Below are positions 44,896 through 52,718 of a stretch of 64,000 nt of DNA, piece by piece. The translations under genes were made by a program, and so were the position numbers. The notes beneath the pieces are model-generated. The model was not told where the DNA came from and did no database searches. It saw nothing but the letters and a program-made list of their open reading frames with translations. How positions within the stretch are numbered: position 1 is the stretch's first letter; every line of letters starts with the position of its first letter. Where the stretch lies: contig CAYVOD010000003.1 in assembly GCA_964453055.1 (NCBI GenBank), forward strand, positions 16,484 through 80,483. Direction: 5' to 3'. The stretch is from UBA2256 sp964453055 (GTDB taxonomy: Bacteria > Spirochaetota > Spirochaetia > Treponematales > Rectinemataceae).

Positions 44896-45990
44896 TCAGC
44901 CCCTGCGCCTCTTGAAGTCCTCCATGAAGGAAACCGCAGTCTTCACGTCGCCCAAGCCGCTGGCGTTGTAGATCGAAAACCGTATCCCGCCCACCGAGCG
45001 ATGCCCTTTTATCCCGATTATTCCCGCCGCCTTGGCTTCCTTGACGAATCCTTCCTCGGCCTCGGGGCTAGGCAACCTGAAGACGATGTTCATCGAGGAG
45101 CGGCTTTCCCTTTCCACGGGATTTCTGTAAAAGCCTGAGGAAGAATCGATCGCTTCATACACCAGTGCCGCCTTTTCCTCGTTCAGCTTTCCAATGACTT
45201 CGAGTCCGCCGTTTTTTTCCAGCCAGCCCAGGGTAAGGTTGAGCATATAGATCGAGAAGCAAGGCGGGGTGTTGTAGAGGGAGTTGTGCTCTTCATGAAC
45301 CCTGTAGGAAAGCATCGTCGGGAGTTCCTCCTTAACTCCAGCCCGATCCAGGAAATCCTTTCGGATCGCGACCACGGTGAGGCCTGACGGGCCCAGGTTT
45401 TTTTGGGCTCCCGCGTAGATCAGGGAAAAATCGCCGGCGGGGAAGGGGCGGGAAAAAACGTCGCTGGACATGTCGCAAACAAGGGGAACATCCTTGGTTT
45501 CCGGCCAGGTTTTCCACTGGGTCCCGAAGATCGTATTGTTGCTTGTCAAATGGACATAAGTGGAATCGGAAGGAATGTCGATTTCCGACTCTTTCGGGAT
45601 GCGGGTAAACCCGCCCGCGGCGTTTTCGCTGCTGATCTCGGCGCAAGTCCCGAAGCGCCGGGCTTCCTTGAGCGCGGCCTTGCTCCAGCTGCCGGTCACC
45701 AGGTAGCACGCCTTCCGCCCGCCGTGGAGATAGTTCATAGGGAGCATGAAAAATTGGCTAGAAGCGCCGCCGGTGAGAAAGAGAATCCTCCACTCGGGGC
45801 CCATTCCCGCCAAACGCCTGAACCGCTCCTGCGCTTCGTTATGAAGCGCCTCGTATTCCTTGGAACGATGGGAGACTTCCATGACCGACATGCCCGTCGA
45901 TTTCCAATCGAGCAGCTCCCCCTGGGCTTCCTTGAGCACTTCCAGCGGGATCGCCGCCGGGCCTGCGTTGAAATTGATTGCTCGTTCCAT
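44896..45990 (-). CDS. serC: Phosphoserine aminotransferase
   Basis: 364 aa, standard length. PLP enzyme: N-terminal NFNAGPAAIP, GGASSQFFMLPMNYL, the PLP-Lys in YAGAQKNLGPSGLTVV, C-terminal GGIRFSIYNASG. Converts 3-phosphohydroxypyruvate plus glutamate to phosphoserine. ATG 45990 is chosen because AAGGAG lies 8 nt upstream; an in-frame GTG at 45999 overlaps that site. The serA stop lies inside this ribosome site, so the two are coupled. Confidence 0.96.
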   Translation of the reverse strand: MERAINFNAGPAAIPLEVLKEAQGELLDWKSTGMSVMEVSHRSKEYEALHNEAQERFRRLAGMGPEWRILFLTGGASSQFFMLPMNYLHGGRKACYLVTGSWSKAALKEARRFGTCAEISSENAAGGFTRIPKESEIDIPSDSTYVHLTSNNTIFGTQWKTWPETKDVPLVCDMSSDVFSRPFPAGDFSLIYAGAQKNLGPSGLTVVAIRKDFLDRAGVKEELPTMLSYRVHEEHNSLYNTPPCFSIYMLNLTLGWLEKNGGLEVIGKLNEEKAALVYEAIDSSSGFYRNPVERESRSSMNIVFRLPSPEAEEGFVKEAKAAGIIGIKGHRSVGGIRFSIYNASGLGDVKTAVSFMEDFKRRRG

Positions 45991-45995
45991 GGGGC

Positions 45996-46880
45996 TCACT
46001 CCTTTTTGGCCTTTTCGACGTATGCCTTGAGCCGTTTTTCGATGGCGTCGCCCAAACGCAGCAGGTTTTCCGCGCTCGAGGCCCCCAGGTGCGGGGTGCA
46101 GAGCAGGTTGGGAGCAGAAAAAAGCGGCGATTCTCCCGGCGGTTCCTTCCTGTATACGTCGGTGGCGTATCCGGCCAACTTGCCGGAAATCAAAGCCGCC
46201 GCCACCGCCTCCTCCTCGACTACCTCTCCCCTGCAGGTATTGATCAGCCTAGCCCCATCCTTCATGAGGGCGATGCGCCTGGCATCGATCATGCCCCTGG
46301 TCTCGTCGGTAAGGGGAGTGTGGAGGCTGAGGTAATCCGACTCGGCCAGGACCTCGTCCAGGCTTTTCAGTTCCGCCAGGTCCGAAGATTCCACATACAA
46401 GTCATAGGCCAGCACCCTCATTCCGAAGGCCTTCGCCCGGAACGCCAGCTCCCTGGCTACCCTGCCCAGGCCGATGAGGCCGAGGGTCTTGCCGTAGAGC
46501 TCGCTGCGCTCGAGCTCTTTCTTAAGCCAGCGTCCTTCCCTGGTCGAGCTGTCGGCCAGGCTGATATGGTTAGGCAGGGCGAGCATGAGGGCGAAGGCGA
46601 GCTCGGCCACGGCCACGCTGGATGCCTCGGGGGTGTTGTCCACCATTATGCCCCTCGCCCGGGCCGATTCCACGTCGATGGTATCGACCCCTACCCCGCC
46701 CCGGATGATATATTTCAGCCTGGGCGCGCGGTCCATCATGGCCGCGTCCACCTTGGTCTTGGAGCGCACGATGAGCACTTCCGCCTCCGAAAGCCTCCCC
46801 ATGTCAGAAAAGACATCCCCGTAGCGGGAAAGCCGCCGGGGCAGGTCGGGGAAAAAAGAGTCGGCCAGTAGAATTTTCAT
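45996..46880 (-). CDS. serA: D-3-phosphoglycerate dehydrogenase, short form
   Basis: 294 aa D-isomer 2-hydroxyacid dehydrogenase, with no C-terminal ACT or ASB regulatory domain. NAD motif GLIGLGRVARELAF, substrate/catalytic Arg in NTCRGEVVEEEA, and the catalytic His in LLCTPHLGASS. The pairing with serC fixes the role as the first step of serine synthesis; lacking an ACT domain, it is probably not feedback-inhibited by serine in the usual way. GGAGG before ATG 46880. Confidence 0.93.
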   Translation of the reverse strand: MKILLADSFFPDLPRRLSRYGDVFSDMGRLSEAEVLIVRSKTKVDAAMMDRAPRLKYIIRGGVGVDTIDVESARARGIMVDNTPEASSVAVAELAFALMLALPNHISLADSSTREGRWLKKELERSELYGKTLGLIGLGRVARELAFRAKAFGMRVLAYDLYVESSDLAELKSLDEVLAESDYLSLHTPLTDETRGMIDARRIALMKDGARLINTCRGEVVEEEAVAAALISGKLAGYATDVYRKEPPGESPLFSAPNLLCTPHLGASSAENLLRLGDAIEKRLKAYVEKAKKE

Positions 46881-46966
46881 CAAGACCTCCTTGCGTACGC
46901 TGTGGCTCTGCGAAGGACCGGAATGTGCTGACGGCAATGCGGGCGGAGCGAAAAAAATGTTTCCCG

Positions 46967-46995
46967 ATGATAGTAAGGGCGCAAGGGACTGTCAA
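46967..46995 (-). promoter_or_regulatory. Sigma-70 promoter of serA-serC
   Basis: Minus strand consensus -35 TTGACA (46990-46995), 17-nt spacer, -10 TATCAT (46967-46972), about 80 nt before the serA start. An inverted repeat GGACTGTC/GACAGTCC (46986-47006) covers the -35 and may be an operator. Confidence 0.78.
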
Positions 46996-47039
46996 GAAGA
47001 CAGTCCAAGCTTATTGTATATTTATGCTTTTCGTATGCA

Positions 47040-48410
47040 CTACTTATCGGATATGCGCCTCGCCTCGATGTAAAAACGCTTTTCCGGAGCCTCGCCCATC
47101 GAAAAGCTTTTTCTCGGCATAACCCCGTCCCTTACGATCGTGGAAAAGAATGAGTACTTGTCGATGGGGGGACAATAAAGGCCAAGGCTGCCCGGCCTTG
47201 TTGCCAGCGAAAGAAGGCTGCCCGAGCCGTGTATGTAATCTATCGAACAATCGGGCTTCGCTTTGAGGTACCGGTCGAGGAAGTTCTGAAGGCTTCCGAC
47301 GGCGAGCTTCGCCCCTGGCTCGGCGAATCGAAGCAGACCCGCCCTGCCCTTCATAACCCAGGCGATTCTATGGGCCCCTTGGGGATCCTTCTCGTCGCAG
47401 AGCCTGAAGGCTTCCTTGGCGTCTGACAGCTGAGAAATCTCGATTCCTTCGCTTTCCGCGGAGGCAAGGAAATCCCTCTGGTCCACATTGATCAGGAGCC
47501 TGTGGATGGGATGGAAAGGAAGTCCTTCATCGTGGATATTCACTATCTCCGCCAGCGCGTATCGGGCCGGATGGGAATTCAGGAACGCCGTTCTCCCGGA
47601 TTCGGGCATGCCGGTTCCGGAAATCGCCGCCTTTGTCTCTTCCCAGATCGCCTTGGCGGTTGCCAGCGAGTGATTGCCGTCGCCGACGGCGAAGAGAAGC
47701 GGCTCCTCGGCGCCGTGCCTGCGCAGGAAAGCTTCGGGATTGGCCAGGTTTCGCAAGGCCGCGCCGATAAGCCCAAGGCTCGCTTCATCGTCCAGAAACC
47801 ACGCGCGCACATGTCCCGAGCCTTCCATGAGCTCGAAGTCGTAAAGCTTGCGGTAATACTCTTTGCGCCTGTAGAGGGCTTCGATGAGCGTTTTCTCCTG
47901 GTCGTCCACCAGCACCATCACGTGGGGCAACTCGAGGGGCGCGGCCCTGCGGATCGCCATTCTGGGGGGAAGGCGGGAGAGGATAGTCCCCTCCGTAGGC
48001 CTAACGAGGCTTTTCGAGCCCGGCCGGTAATCGTAGCGTTCGAGATCGAGAAGCGCCAGGAGGCCGAGCCTCGGACTGGACACGTAGGGAGTGCTGCGTT
48101 CGACCAGCATGAAACCCTTCCCGGGGCTTTTCAGGTATCCCTCGCTCAAATACGAATCCATGGCCCTATGGATTCGCCCTATCCTGTCCTGGGCGTCATC
48201 ATCCTCCAGATAGCACTCCGGAAAGATCAGGTTCAAGGTCGAGGGTTTGCCGCCGACGCGCTCCCTTACCCTCTCCCAATATTCCCGCTCGGAGGAATAT
48301 TGGTCGCAGGCCACGACGGCCCAGGACCGGTAATCCAATCCGACGGAAGGCAGGAGCGGCTCGGGAATTCCGACGCCCAGCGATTCGAGTTCTTTGGTCC
48401 AATCGTTCAT
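47040..48410 (-). CDS. DUF1015 family protein
   Basis: 456 aa. I recognise the DUF1015 pattern: VVACDQYSSEREYWERV near the N-terminus and LLFAVGDGNHSLATAKAIWEE in the middle. Function is not established; the family is often found beside serA/serC in Clostridia, Thermotogae and spirochaetes, and the same context is seen here, which suggests a link to serine metabolism. The ATG overlaps the stop of the small membrane protein gene by 4 bp. Confidence 0.88.
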   Translation of the reverse strand: MNDWTKELESLGVGIPEPLLPSVGLDYRSWAVVACDQYSSEREYWERVRERVGGKPSTLNLIFPECYLEDDDAQDRIGRIHRAMDSYLSEGYLKSPGKGFMLVERSTPYVSSPRLGLLALLDLERYDYRPGSKSLVRPTEGTILSRLPPRMAIRRAAPLELPHVMVLVDDQEKTLIEALYRRKEYYRKLYDFELMEGSGHVRAWFLDDEASLGLIGAALRNLANPEAFLRRHGAEEPLLFAVGDGNHSLATAKAIWEETKAAISGTGMPESGRTAFLNSHPARYALAEIVNIHDEGLPFHPIHRLLINVDQRDFLASAESEGIEISQLSDAKEAFRLCDEKDPQGAHRIAWVMKGRAGLLRFAEPGAKLAVGSLQNFLDRYLKAKPDCSIDYIHGSGSLLSLATRPGSLGLYCPPIDKYSFFSTIVRDGVMPRKSFSMGEAPEKRFYIEARRISDK

Positions 48411-48655
48411 GGTTTCTTTTCCAAATGTTGTTTTACCCGCAACAGTACGAGCAGTTTTCTATAGACGAAAAATGTGCCGGCCATGGCCAGGACGAAACTG
48501 ACAGTCATCGCCCAGACCACAGCCGTGGAGGGCAAGAGGCGAGCGAGGCTTATCGAGTAAAGCCAGAGCAGCAGGAGGAAGAAGAGCCCCGTCAACGCTA
48601 TGTTTCCGAGGGTGGCCAAAAGAAGGAACAGAAAGGTCTTAGTTCCCCTGGTCAT
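48407..48655 (-). CDS. Small two-helix membrane protein, unknown
   Basis: 82 aa, with two clear membrane helices (residues ~8-32 and ~45-65) and a basic C-terminal tail (RKLLVLLRVKQHLEKKP). No family recognised. It overlaps lspA by 17 bp and the DUF1015 gene by 4 bp, so it is translated in a tightly coupled lspA-this-DUF1015 run and is likely real. Confidence 0.75.
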   Translation of the reverse strand: MTRGTKTFLFLLLATLGNIALTGLFFLLLLWLYSISLARLLPSTAVVWAMTVSFVLAMAGTFFVYRKLLVLLRVKQHLEKKP

Positions 48656-49202
48656 GGCCGGGCTCCTTCCCTTCCTTGTACAGAAATCCGCTCAAGAGCA
48701 AGAGGCCGGCTCCGATCGATATCGAAAGGTCGGCTATATTGAAGGTAGGAAAGCGCTCCAGTCCTAAAAAACCGTATAAGGAAAAGGAGATGAAGTCCAC
48801 CACACCTTTGGGCCTAAAAATCCTATCGATCAGGTTGCCCGTTCCCCCGCCGACAATAAAGGCAATAGAAATTCTCTGCGTCAAGCTCAAGCTTCTGGAC
48901 TTGACCGAATACAGGATAGCCCCGGTGATGAAGATGGCGGGAACTATGATGAAAAGAACGACCCTTATAAGCTTGGACACGCCATCGCCGATGGAAAAGG
49001 CGATACCCAGGTTCCTGGTATGCACTATCCAGAGAAAATCGTTCGCGAGCCTCAGGCCTATCCTGTTCTCCGGAATCGAGGCGATGATTCTAGCCTTTAC
49101 CATTTGATCGAGAATGACGATGACCGCCGAGAAGGCCCCCAAGAGCAGCAGCAGCCGCGCGCGAGCCGGGGCTTCCCGTCCGGAATTCGATGTCGGTTCC
49201 AT
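48639..49202 (-). CDS. lspA: Lipoprotein signal peptidase
   Basis: 187 aa aspartic membrane peptidase that removes signal peptides from prolipoproteins. Four membrane helices; the catalytic Asp pair is in GNLIDRIF and TFNIADLSIS, and VVDFISFSL is present. ATG 49202 has GGAG just upstream; TTG 49214 in the same frame is an alternative. Fits with lipoproteins such as the MglB-type protein in this window. Confidence 0.93.
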   Translation of the reverse strand: MEPTSNSGREAPARARLLLLLGAFSAVIVILDQMVKARIIASIPENRIGLRLANDFLWIVHTRNLGIAFSIGDGVSKLIRVVLFIIVPAIFITGAILYSVKSRSLSLTQRISIAFIVGGGTGNLIDRIFRPKGVVDFISFSLYGFLGLERFPTFNIADLSISIGAGLLLLSGFLYKEGKEPGHDQGN

Positions 49203-49231
49203 ATGCTCCGTCAACTCAAGGCCTTTAAAGC

Positions 49232-49993
49232 CTAGAGCCCCGTCGGCAGATCGATGAAGACGGTTTGGAGACCCGTTTCTGCCCTAAGTTTCGCCTCAAC
49301 CGCCTTGAGCCCCCAGGTTTCGGTGGCGTAATGGCCGGCGGCGATAAAGGTCAAGCCTCCCTCCACCACTTGATGATAGACCGAATGGGAAGGCTCCCCG
49401 GTTATGAAGGCGTCGATCCCTCTTCCTAAGGCTTGCAGGGCTTCGAAAGGCGCGCCTCCCGAGACTATGGCCAGGGTGTTGATCCGTTCCGGCCCTGCGG
49501 CGATGAGCGTTCTCGCCCGAGAGCCGTCAGGAAGAATGGCGCTGAGGAGCTCTTCAGCCGTCCGGGTTTCCTTCAGCCGGCCCGAGACCCCGATGGAAAC
49601 CCCATGGTAGACGCCGAAGGGTTTTCTTTCCTCGAGTTGCAAAAGGTTTGCCAGCTGGGCGTTATTGCCGAACTCCGGATGCATATCCAAGGGAAGATGG
49701 CAGGCGTAAAGTCCCATGTCGGCGGCGATCAGGCCTCTGACGCGCTCGAGAAGAGGGCCTTCGAGCCTGGCCGGAGAGCCCCAGAACAAGCCGTGATGGA
49801 CGAAAAGAAGCTGCGCGCCGGCTTCGGAGGCCCTCCGGATGGACGCGGCGCAGGCGTCCACGGCGAAGGCTACCTTGGTGAGTCCTTTCGCCGAGCGCCC
49901 TACCTGAATGCCGTTCAGGGAGTCGTCGATGGCGCGAAGCTCGTCGATCTGGAGGAACGAGCGGCACCAGAGGTCGAAATCGGAAAGCGTCAT
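49232..49993 (-). CDS. Nif3-like dinuclear metal center protein
   Basis: 253 aa, the compact YbgI size. Metal-binding motifs HHGLFW, ACHLPLDMHPEFGNNAQLA and near the end AAGHYATETWGLKA are visible. The family is often annotated GTP cyclohydrolase 1 type 2; the real role is unknown. It has no ribosome site, and a promoter, a ~113-nt structured leader and an intrinsic terminator lie directly upstream on the same strand (50005-50153), so its expression is either attenuated or independent of that RNA. Confidence 0.88.
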   Translation of the reverse strand: MTLSDFDLWCRSFLQIDELRAIDDSLNGIQVGRSAKGLTKVAFAVDACAASIRRASEAGAQLLFVHHGLFWGSPARLEGPLLERVRGLIAADMGLYACHLPLDMHPEFGNNAQLANLLQLEERKPFGVYHGVSIGVSGRLKETRTAEELLSAILPDGSRARTLIAAGPERINTLAIVSGGAPFEALQALGRGIDAFITGEPSHSVYHQVVEGGLTFIAAGHYATETWGLKAVEAKLRAETGLQTVFIDLPTGL

Positions 49994-50002
49994 GGCTGGA
50001 GC

Positions 50003-50046
50003 ATATAATAAAAGAGCCTTCCGGGGAAGGAGGCATACCCCGGAAG
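50003..50046 (-). terminator. Intrinsic terminator in front of nif3
   Basis: Minus strand stem of 9 bp, CTTCCGGGG (50038-50046) with CCCCGGAAG (50018-50026), 11-nt loop, then GCTCTTTTATTATA. It lies just before the nif3 ATG and ends the candidate RNA. Confidence 0.75.
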
Positions 50047-50118
50047 ACTCCTGGCAGTTAGCGCTGCCGCTGTTAGGGGACTATGCCGTTTCGCCACCGG
50101 TTTCATCCCGTTCTGTCG
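50005..50118 (-). ncRNA. Candidate small RNA or regulatory leader upstream of nif3
   Basis: About 113 nt between a consensus-like promoter (start point ~50118) and an intrinsic terminator. It contains short stems: CCG/CGG in CCGGTGGCGAAACGG, GGGA/TCCC closing that part, GGCAG/CTGCC, and the terminator stem. I do not recognise it as SRP RNA, 6S RNA, tmRNA or any riboswitch I can recall. It could be a stand-alone sRNA or an attenuator leader for nif3, whose start is only about 10 nt after the T-run. Confidence 0.55.
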
Positions 50119-50124
50119 ATAAAA

Positions 50125-50153
50125 AACATATCGCAGGATTTAAAAATCGTCAA
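50125..50153 (-). promoter_or_regulatory. Sigma-70 promoter of the candidate RNA/nif3 leader
   Basis: Minus strand -35 TTGACG (50148-50153), 17-nt spacer, -10 TATGTT (50125-50130). Confidence 0.72.
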
Positions 50154-50240
50154 GTGCATATGCTAGAATTTTTATGAAAATATAAGAATAAATCGCAAAG
50201 ACTGCCAGGTAAAAGGATTATATAGTTCTTTTATGCACGA

Positions 50241-50246
50241 TATAAT
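50241..50246 (+). promoter_or_regulatory. Possible -10 element for the NTPase operon
   Basis: Consensus TATAAT (50241-50246), 44 bp before ATG 50290. The -35 at 17 nt (TTATAT) is poor, so this is a weak promoter call. Confidence 0.35.
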
Positions 50247-50289
50247 ATCTCTGCCTAGACAGGAATCCGGCGGAAGGAGAGAATGGCTC

Positions 50290-50901
50290 ATGAGCGCTCT
50301 GGTATTGATCGTGGGCCCGATGGCGTCGGGCAAGACCTCGCTTTGCAAATTCCTGTTCAGGGCGATGAGGGAGGAAAGCCTCGATCCTTACGCGATCATT
50401 CAAGAAAACCGTCGCGATTCCGAAAGGTTTCCGGTAGAGCTCAGGCTTATCGAGCTGCCCGGAGGAGAGCAACGTTTTCTCGGGCGTCGAAATGTCTATA
50501 CGCAAGGCGGGAATGCAGCCGGAAACGGCAGGTTCGACAGGAGAGAATTCTACCGGGGAAGAGAACCATTTGCCTTCGACGACTCGGCCTTCGCATGGGC
50601 TTCGGACAAGATAAGAGCCGCGCTGGCGCAAGGATGCGGAATTTTGATCATGGATGAGATCGGCCCCCAAGAAATCCGGGCTGGCCGCGGCTTGATGCCG
50701 GCCCTGGAGACGGCGGCGAAGTCCGGGAATCTGCCGCTTGTCCTGAGCGTTCGGCCCGCGCTGGAGGAGGAACTCCTGCGACGACTCCCGGAGCTGAGAT
50801 CAAGGCCGATTCTACGGATAGCCCCGACTCCCGATCTCGATGAGCTGGAGCTGGTTTCGCTGTCCCGGGACATAATTCGGCATTGTCAGAATAATAAATG
50901 A
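50290..50901 (+). CDS. P-loop NTPase, NTPase_1/THEP1-like
   Basis: 203 aa from ATG 50290 (AAGGAGAG upstream). Walker A GPMASGKTS right after the start; Walker B ILIMDEIGPQE at ~118-128; a C-terminal region GLMPALETAAKSGNLPLVLSVR typical of THEP1-like nucleoside-triphosphatases (compact P-loop proteins of unclear role). It is 63 bp upstream of the small MotA-like gene and on the same strand, so the three probably form an operon. The function and nucleotide are not known. Confidence 0.72.
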   Translation: MSALVLIVGPMASGKTSLCKFLFRAMREESLDPYAIIQENRRDSERFPVELRLIELPGGEQRFLGRRNVYTQGGNAAGNGRFDRREFYRGREPFAFDDSAFAWASDKIRAALAQGCGILIMDEIGPQEIRAGRGLMPALETAAKSGNLPLVLSVRPALEEELLRRLPELRSRPILRIAPTPDLDELELVSLSRDIIRHCQNNK

Positions 50902-50964
50902 ACCGTATAGTACGAGAAGAAGCATAATGGAAAAACGCGACGAGCTCAAATTCCGGAGACTCCC

Positions 50965-51390
50965 ATGATCATGTGGAACGCCGAGCTGGCCAAACGGCTC
51001 TCATGCACGGAAAAGGAAAAGGCCGCCCTTCCGGCCCTCATCACAGGACTCCTCGATTTAGCCGACAGGTTGAGAGCGGGCGGTATCAAGTCCTTCATAG
51101 GCGTTGATCTGGAAAAAGATCAGGATATACTCGCCTACGGACTGCGGATGATCTCGGAAGCGCTTTCGATGGAAACGCTGGAAGAAGTGCTGGCTATTTA
51201 TCTCGCCACGAGCACGCTCACAGGCTTTGAGTTCCTGGTACAGTGCATTTATGTCGAAGCCCTGCTGAGCATCGCCGCCGGCGACACCCGCGATCTGCTG
51301 CTCCGCAAGCTGGCGCCTTACTGCGGCGCGGAAAAGGCATTCGCCCTCCTGAAAGCCCAGGAACCTCATCCCCTCGCGGAAACGCCATGA
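50965..51390 (+). CDS. Small soluble protein resembling the MotA cytoplasmic domain
   Basis: 141 aa, all-helical, no membrane helix. Two stretches resemble the MotA/stator family outside its membrane part: LADRLRAGGIKSFIGVDLEKDQDILAYGLRMI (compare the MotA loop with ...EGLLALE...DPFLKKGLQLVVDG) and VEALLSIAAGDTRDLLLRKLAPY (compare the MotA C-terminal EG...I..G.NP..I..KL..YL). The membrane helices between these parts in MotA are replaced by ~25 residues. The similarity is by eye and low; a chance match is possible. It overlaps the next gene by 4 bp (ATGA), so the two products are probably made together. Confidence 0.5.
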   Translation: MIMWNAELAKRLSCTEKEKAALPALITGLLDLADRLRAGGIKSFIGVDLEKDQDILAYGLRMISEALSMETLEEVLAIYLATSTLTGFEFLVQCIYVEALLSIAAGDTRDLLLRKLAPYCGAEKAFALLKAQEPHPLAETP

Positions 51391-52616
51391 TCATCAACTC
51401 CCTCTGCGAGCTTCATCGCAACCAGAGTCTCGAGGCCAAGAAGACCGGAAGCGAAAAAACCAAAGCCTCCTTGAGAACGAAAAGCGCCCAGGCGCAGCAG
51501 GAAAAGCCCGCGGCTCCCCATTTGCAAAGCCGCTACGCCGCCACGCCGAAGAAAACCGCAATCTATTTGGAATTAGCCGCCCGTTTCGTCATGAACGTTT
51601 GGCATTACCAGAGAGATGGCAAGGAAAAAATGCTTTTGGCGGCGAGGGAAGAAAAACGACGGCTCGCGAAATATTCCTACTCTCTAATAGCCTCATCCAC
51701 GGCCCCGGAACTGGTGAGGCAGGCCTTTCACAGCGCGGGACTTTCGAGCGCAGCAGGCTATCCGGACGAGTGCGAATCCGAAATGTTCATCACGGGCACC
51801 AGGCTCGCTATAGCCAAGGCTCATCCGATAGTGATAATGCGGAGCATGACAGCCTATCTGGGCATGCAAGTATTCGACCAGGTGGAATCCTGGCTTCTGG
51901 AGCACTTCGGGGAAAAGGGAGAGGAGGACGAGGAGCTAATCATCCCCGGCGATCTTTCGGAGATACTCTCGGACAAAGGGCTTTCTACAGGCCAGATAAA
52001 TCTGGCGATACGGATGGGGGGAAATCAACTTGTCGCGGCGAGCCTGGCGGGTTGCCCCAGGCAAACGGTCGATCTAGTAAAATCCCTGGCCTACTCGCGG
52101 CTTGGCGGGGCTCTCCTCGAGTGGAACATCAGGGAGGCGAGGTCCCGGCTCTCCTCCGACGAGCTCTCGGACGCCCAGAGCGCCTTCATGGAGCTTTTAG
52201 GCTCGCTCGACGAAGCCAATCCCGCCGAGCTACGCCAGGAAGACTGGAGCAGCGGCGTAGATGAAAGCCTGGTGGCGGATATCAGCAATCTCATCCTGGA
52301 ACTGGACGAAAGGGTCTTGAAATCCGTCGTGGCTGGCCTCGAACCGTCGCTCTTGGCTTCCCTCATCCAGGCGATGGAACCCATAGCCCACGACAGGCTC
52401 TTCTCCTGCGCGCCTTCGAGCAGGAGCAAAAAAATATTGAACGCCCTGGAAGCCGCTTTCCCGCTGTCCTTGAACGAGCTGACCAGACGGGCGCAGATAT
52501 TCGCCCAAAAAGTACTTTCCGAGCTGGCTCCCAGGACGAGGCGGGGAGCGGCGCGGTCGCTCCAGCTCTCGGCGAGCCTCAGGCAACATCTTACTTCCAT
52601 ACTGAGCAGGGAATAG
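51387..52616 (+). CDS. FliG-like protein with two C-terminal-type repeats
   Basis: 409 aa from ATG 51387. No signal peptide or membrane helix. An N-terminal basic stretch (1-55) and a helical middle are followed by two similar segments, ~203-278 (INLAIRMGGNQLVAASLAG ... LAYSRLGGALLEWNIREA ... LSSDELSDAQSAFMELL) and ~300-382 (LILELDERVLKSVVAGLEP ... RSKKILNALEA ... LSLNELTRRAQIFAQKVL). Their pattern follows the FliG middle/C-terminal domain, in which a run of helices ends with a charged helix and a DVxxAQxxI-like segment. It is not a canonical FliG: the motor-binding charge pattern is not clear. Spirochaetes have true fliG genes elsewhere, so this would be a divergent paralogue. Confidence 0.5.
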   Translation: MIINSLCELHRNQSLEAKKTGSEKTKASLRTKSAQAQQEKPAAPHLQSRYAATPKKTAIYLELAARFVMNVWHYQRDGKEKMLLAAREEKRRLAKYSYSLIASSTAPELVRQAFHSAGLSSAAGYPDECESEMFITGTRLAIAKAHPIVIMRSMTAYLGMQVFDQVESWLLEHFGEKGEEDEELIIPGDLSEILSDKGLSTGQINLAIRMGGNQLVAASLAGCPRQTVDLVKSLAYSRLGGALLEWNIREARSRLSSDELSDAQSAFMELLGSLDEANPAELRQEDWSSGVDESLVADISNLILELDERVLKSVVAGLEPSLLASLIQAMEPIAHDRLFSCAPSSRSKKILNALEAAFPLSLNELTRRAQIFAQKVLSELAPRTRRGAARSLQLSASLRQHLTSILSRE

Positions 52617-52632
52617 GAAGACTTGAACAGCT

Positions 52633-52658
52633 CCCGCCGCCTACGGTTCTGCGGCGGG
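52633..52658 (+). terminator. Possible terminator after the FliG-like gene
   Basis: Stem CCCGCCGC (52633-52640) with GCGGCGGG (52651-52658), 10-nt loop, followed by CTTATATGGTTT. It ends the NTPase-MotA-like-FliG-like operon and converges on proC. Confidence 0.5.
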
Positions 52659-52718
52659 CTTATATGGTTTAGATACGGTTTCTAAATGGTAGCTTTCGCA
52701 AGGCCGGAATACCCCTGC

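Noticed and set aside
46986..47006. Terminator for the serA/DUF1015 region
   Set aside because: No T-run on either strand, and the dyad carries a consensus -35; reinterpreted as promoter/operator.
50005..50118. SRP RNA, 6S RNA or tRNA-like gene before nif3
   Set aside because: The SRP core (GGAAG tetraloop with the AGCAG asymmetric loop), the 6S bulged rod and tRNA T-loop are all missing; kept as an unidentified RNA.
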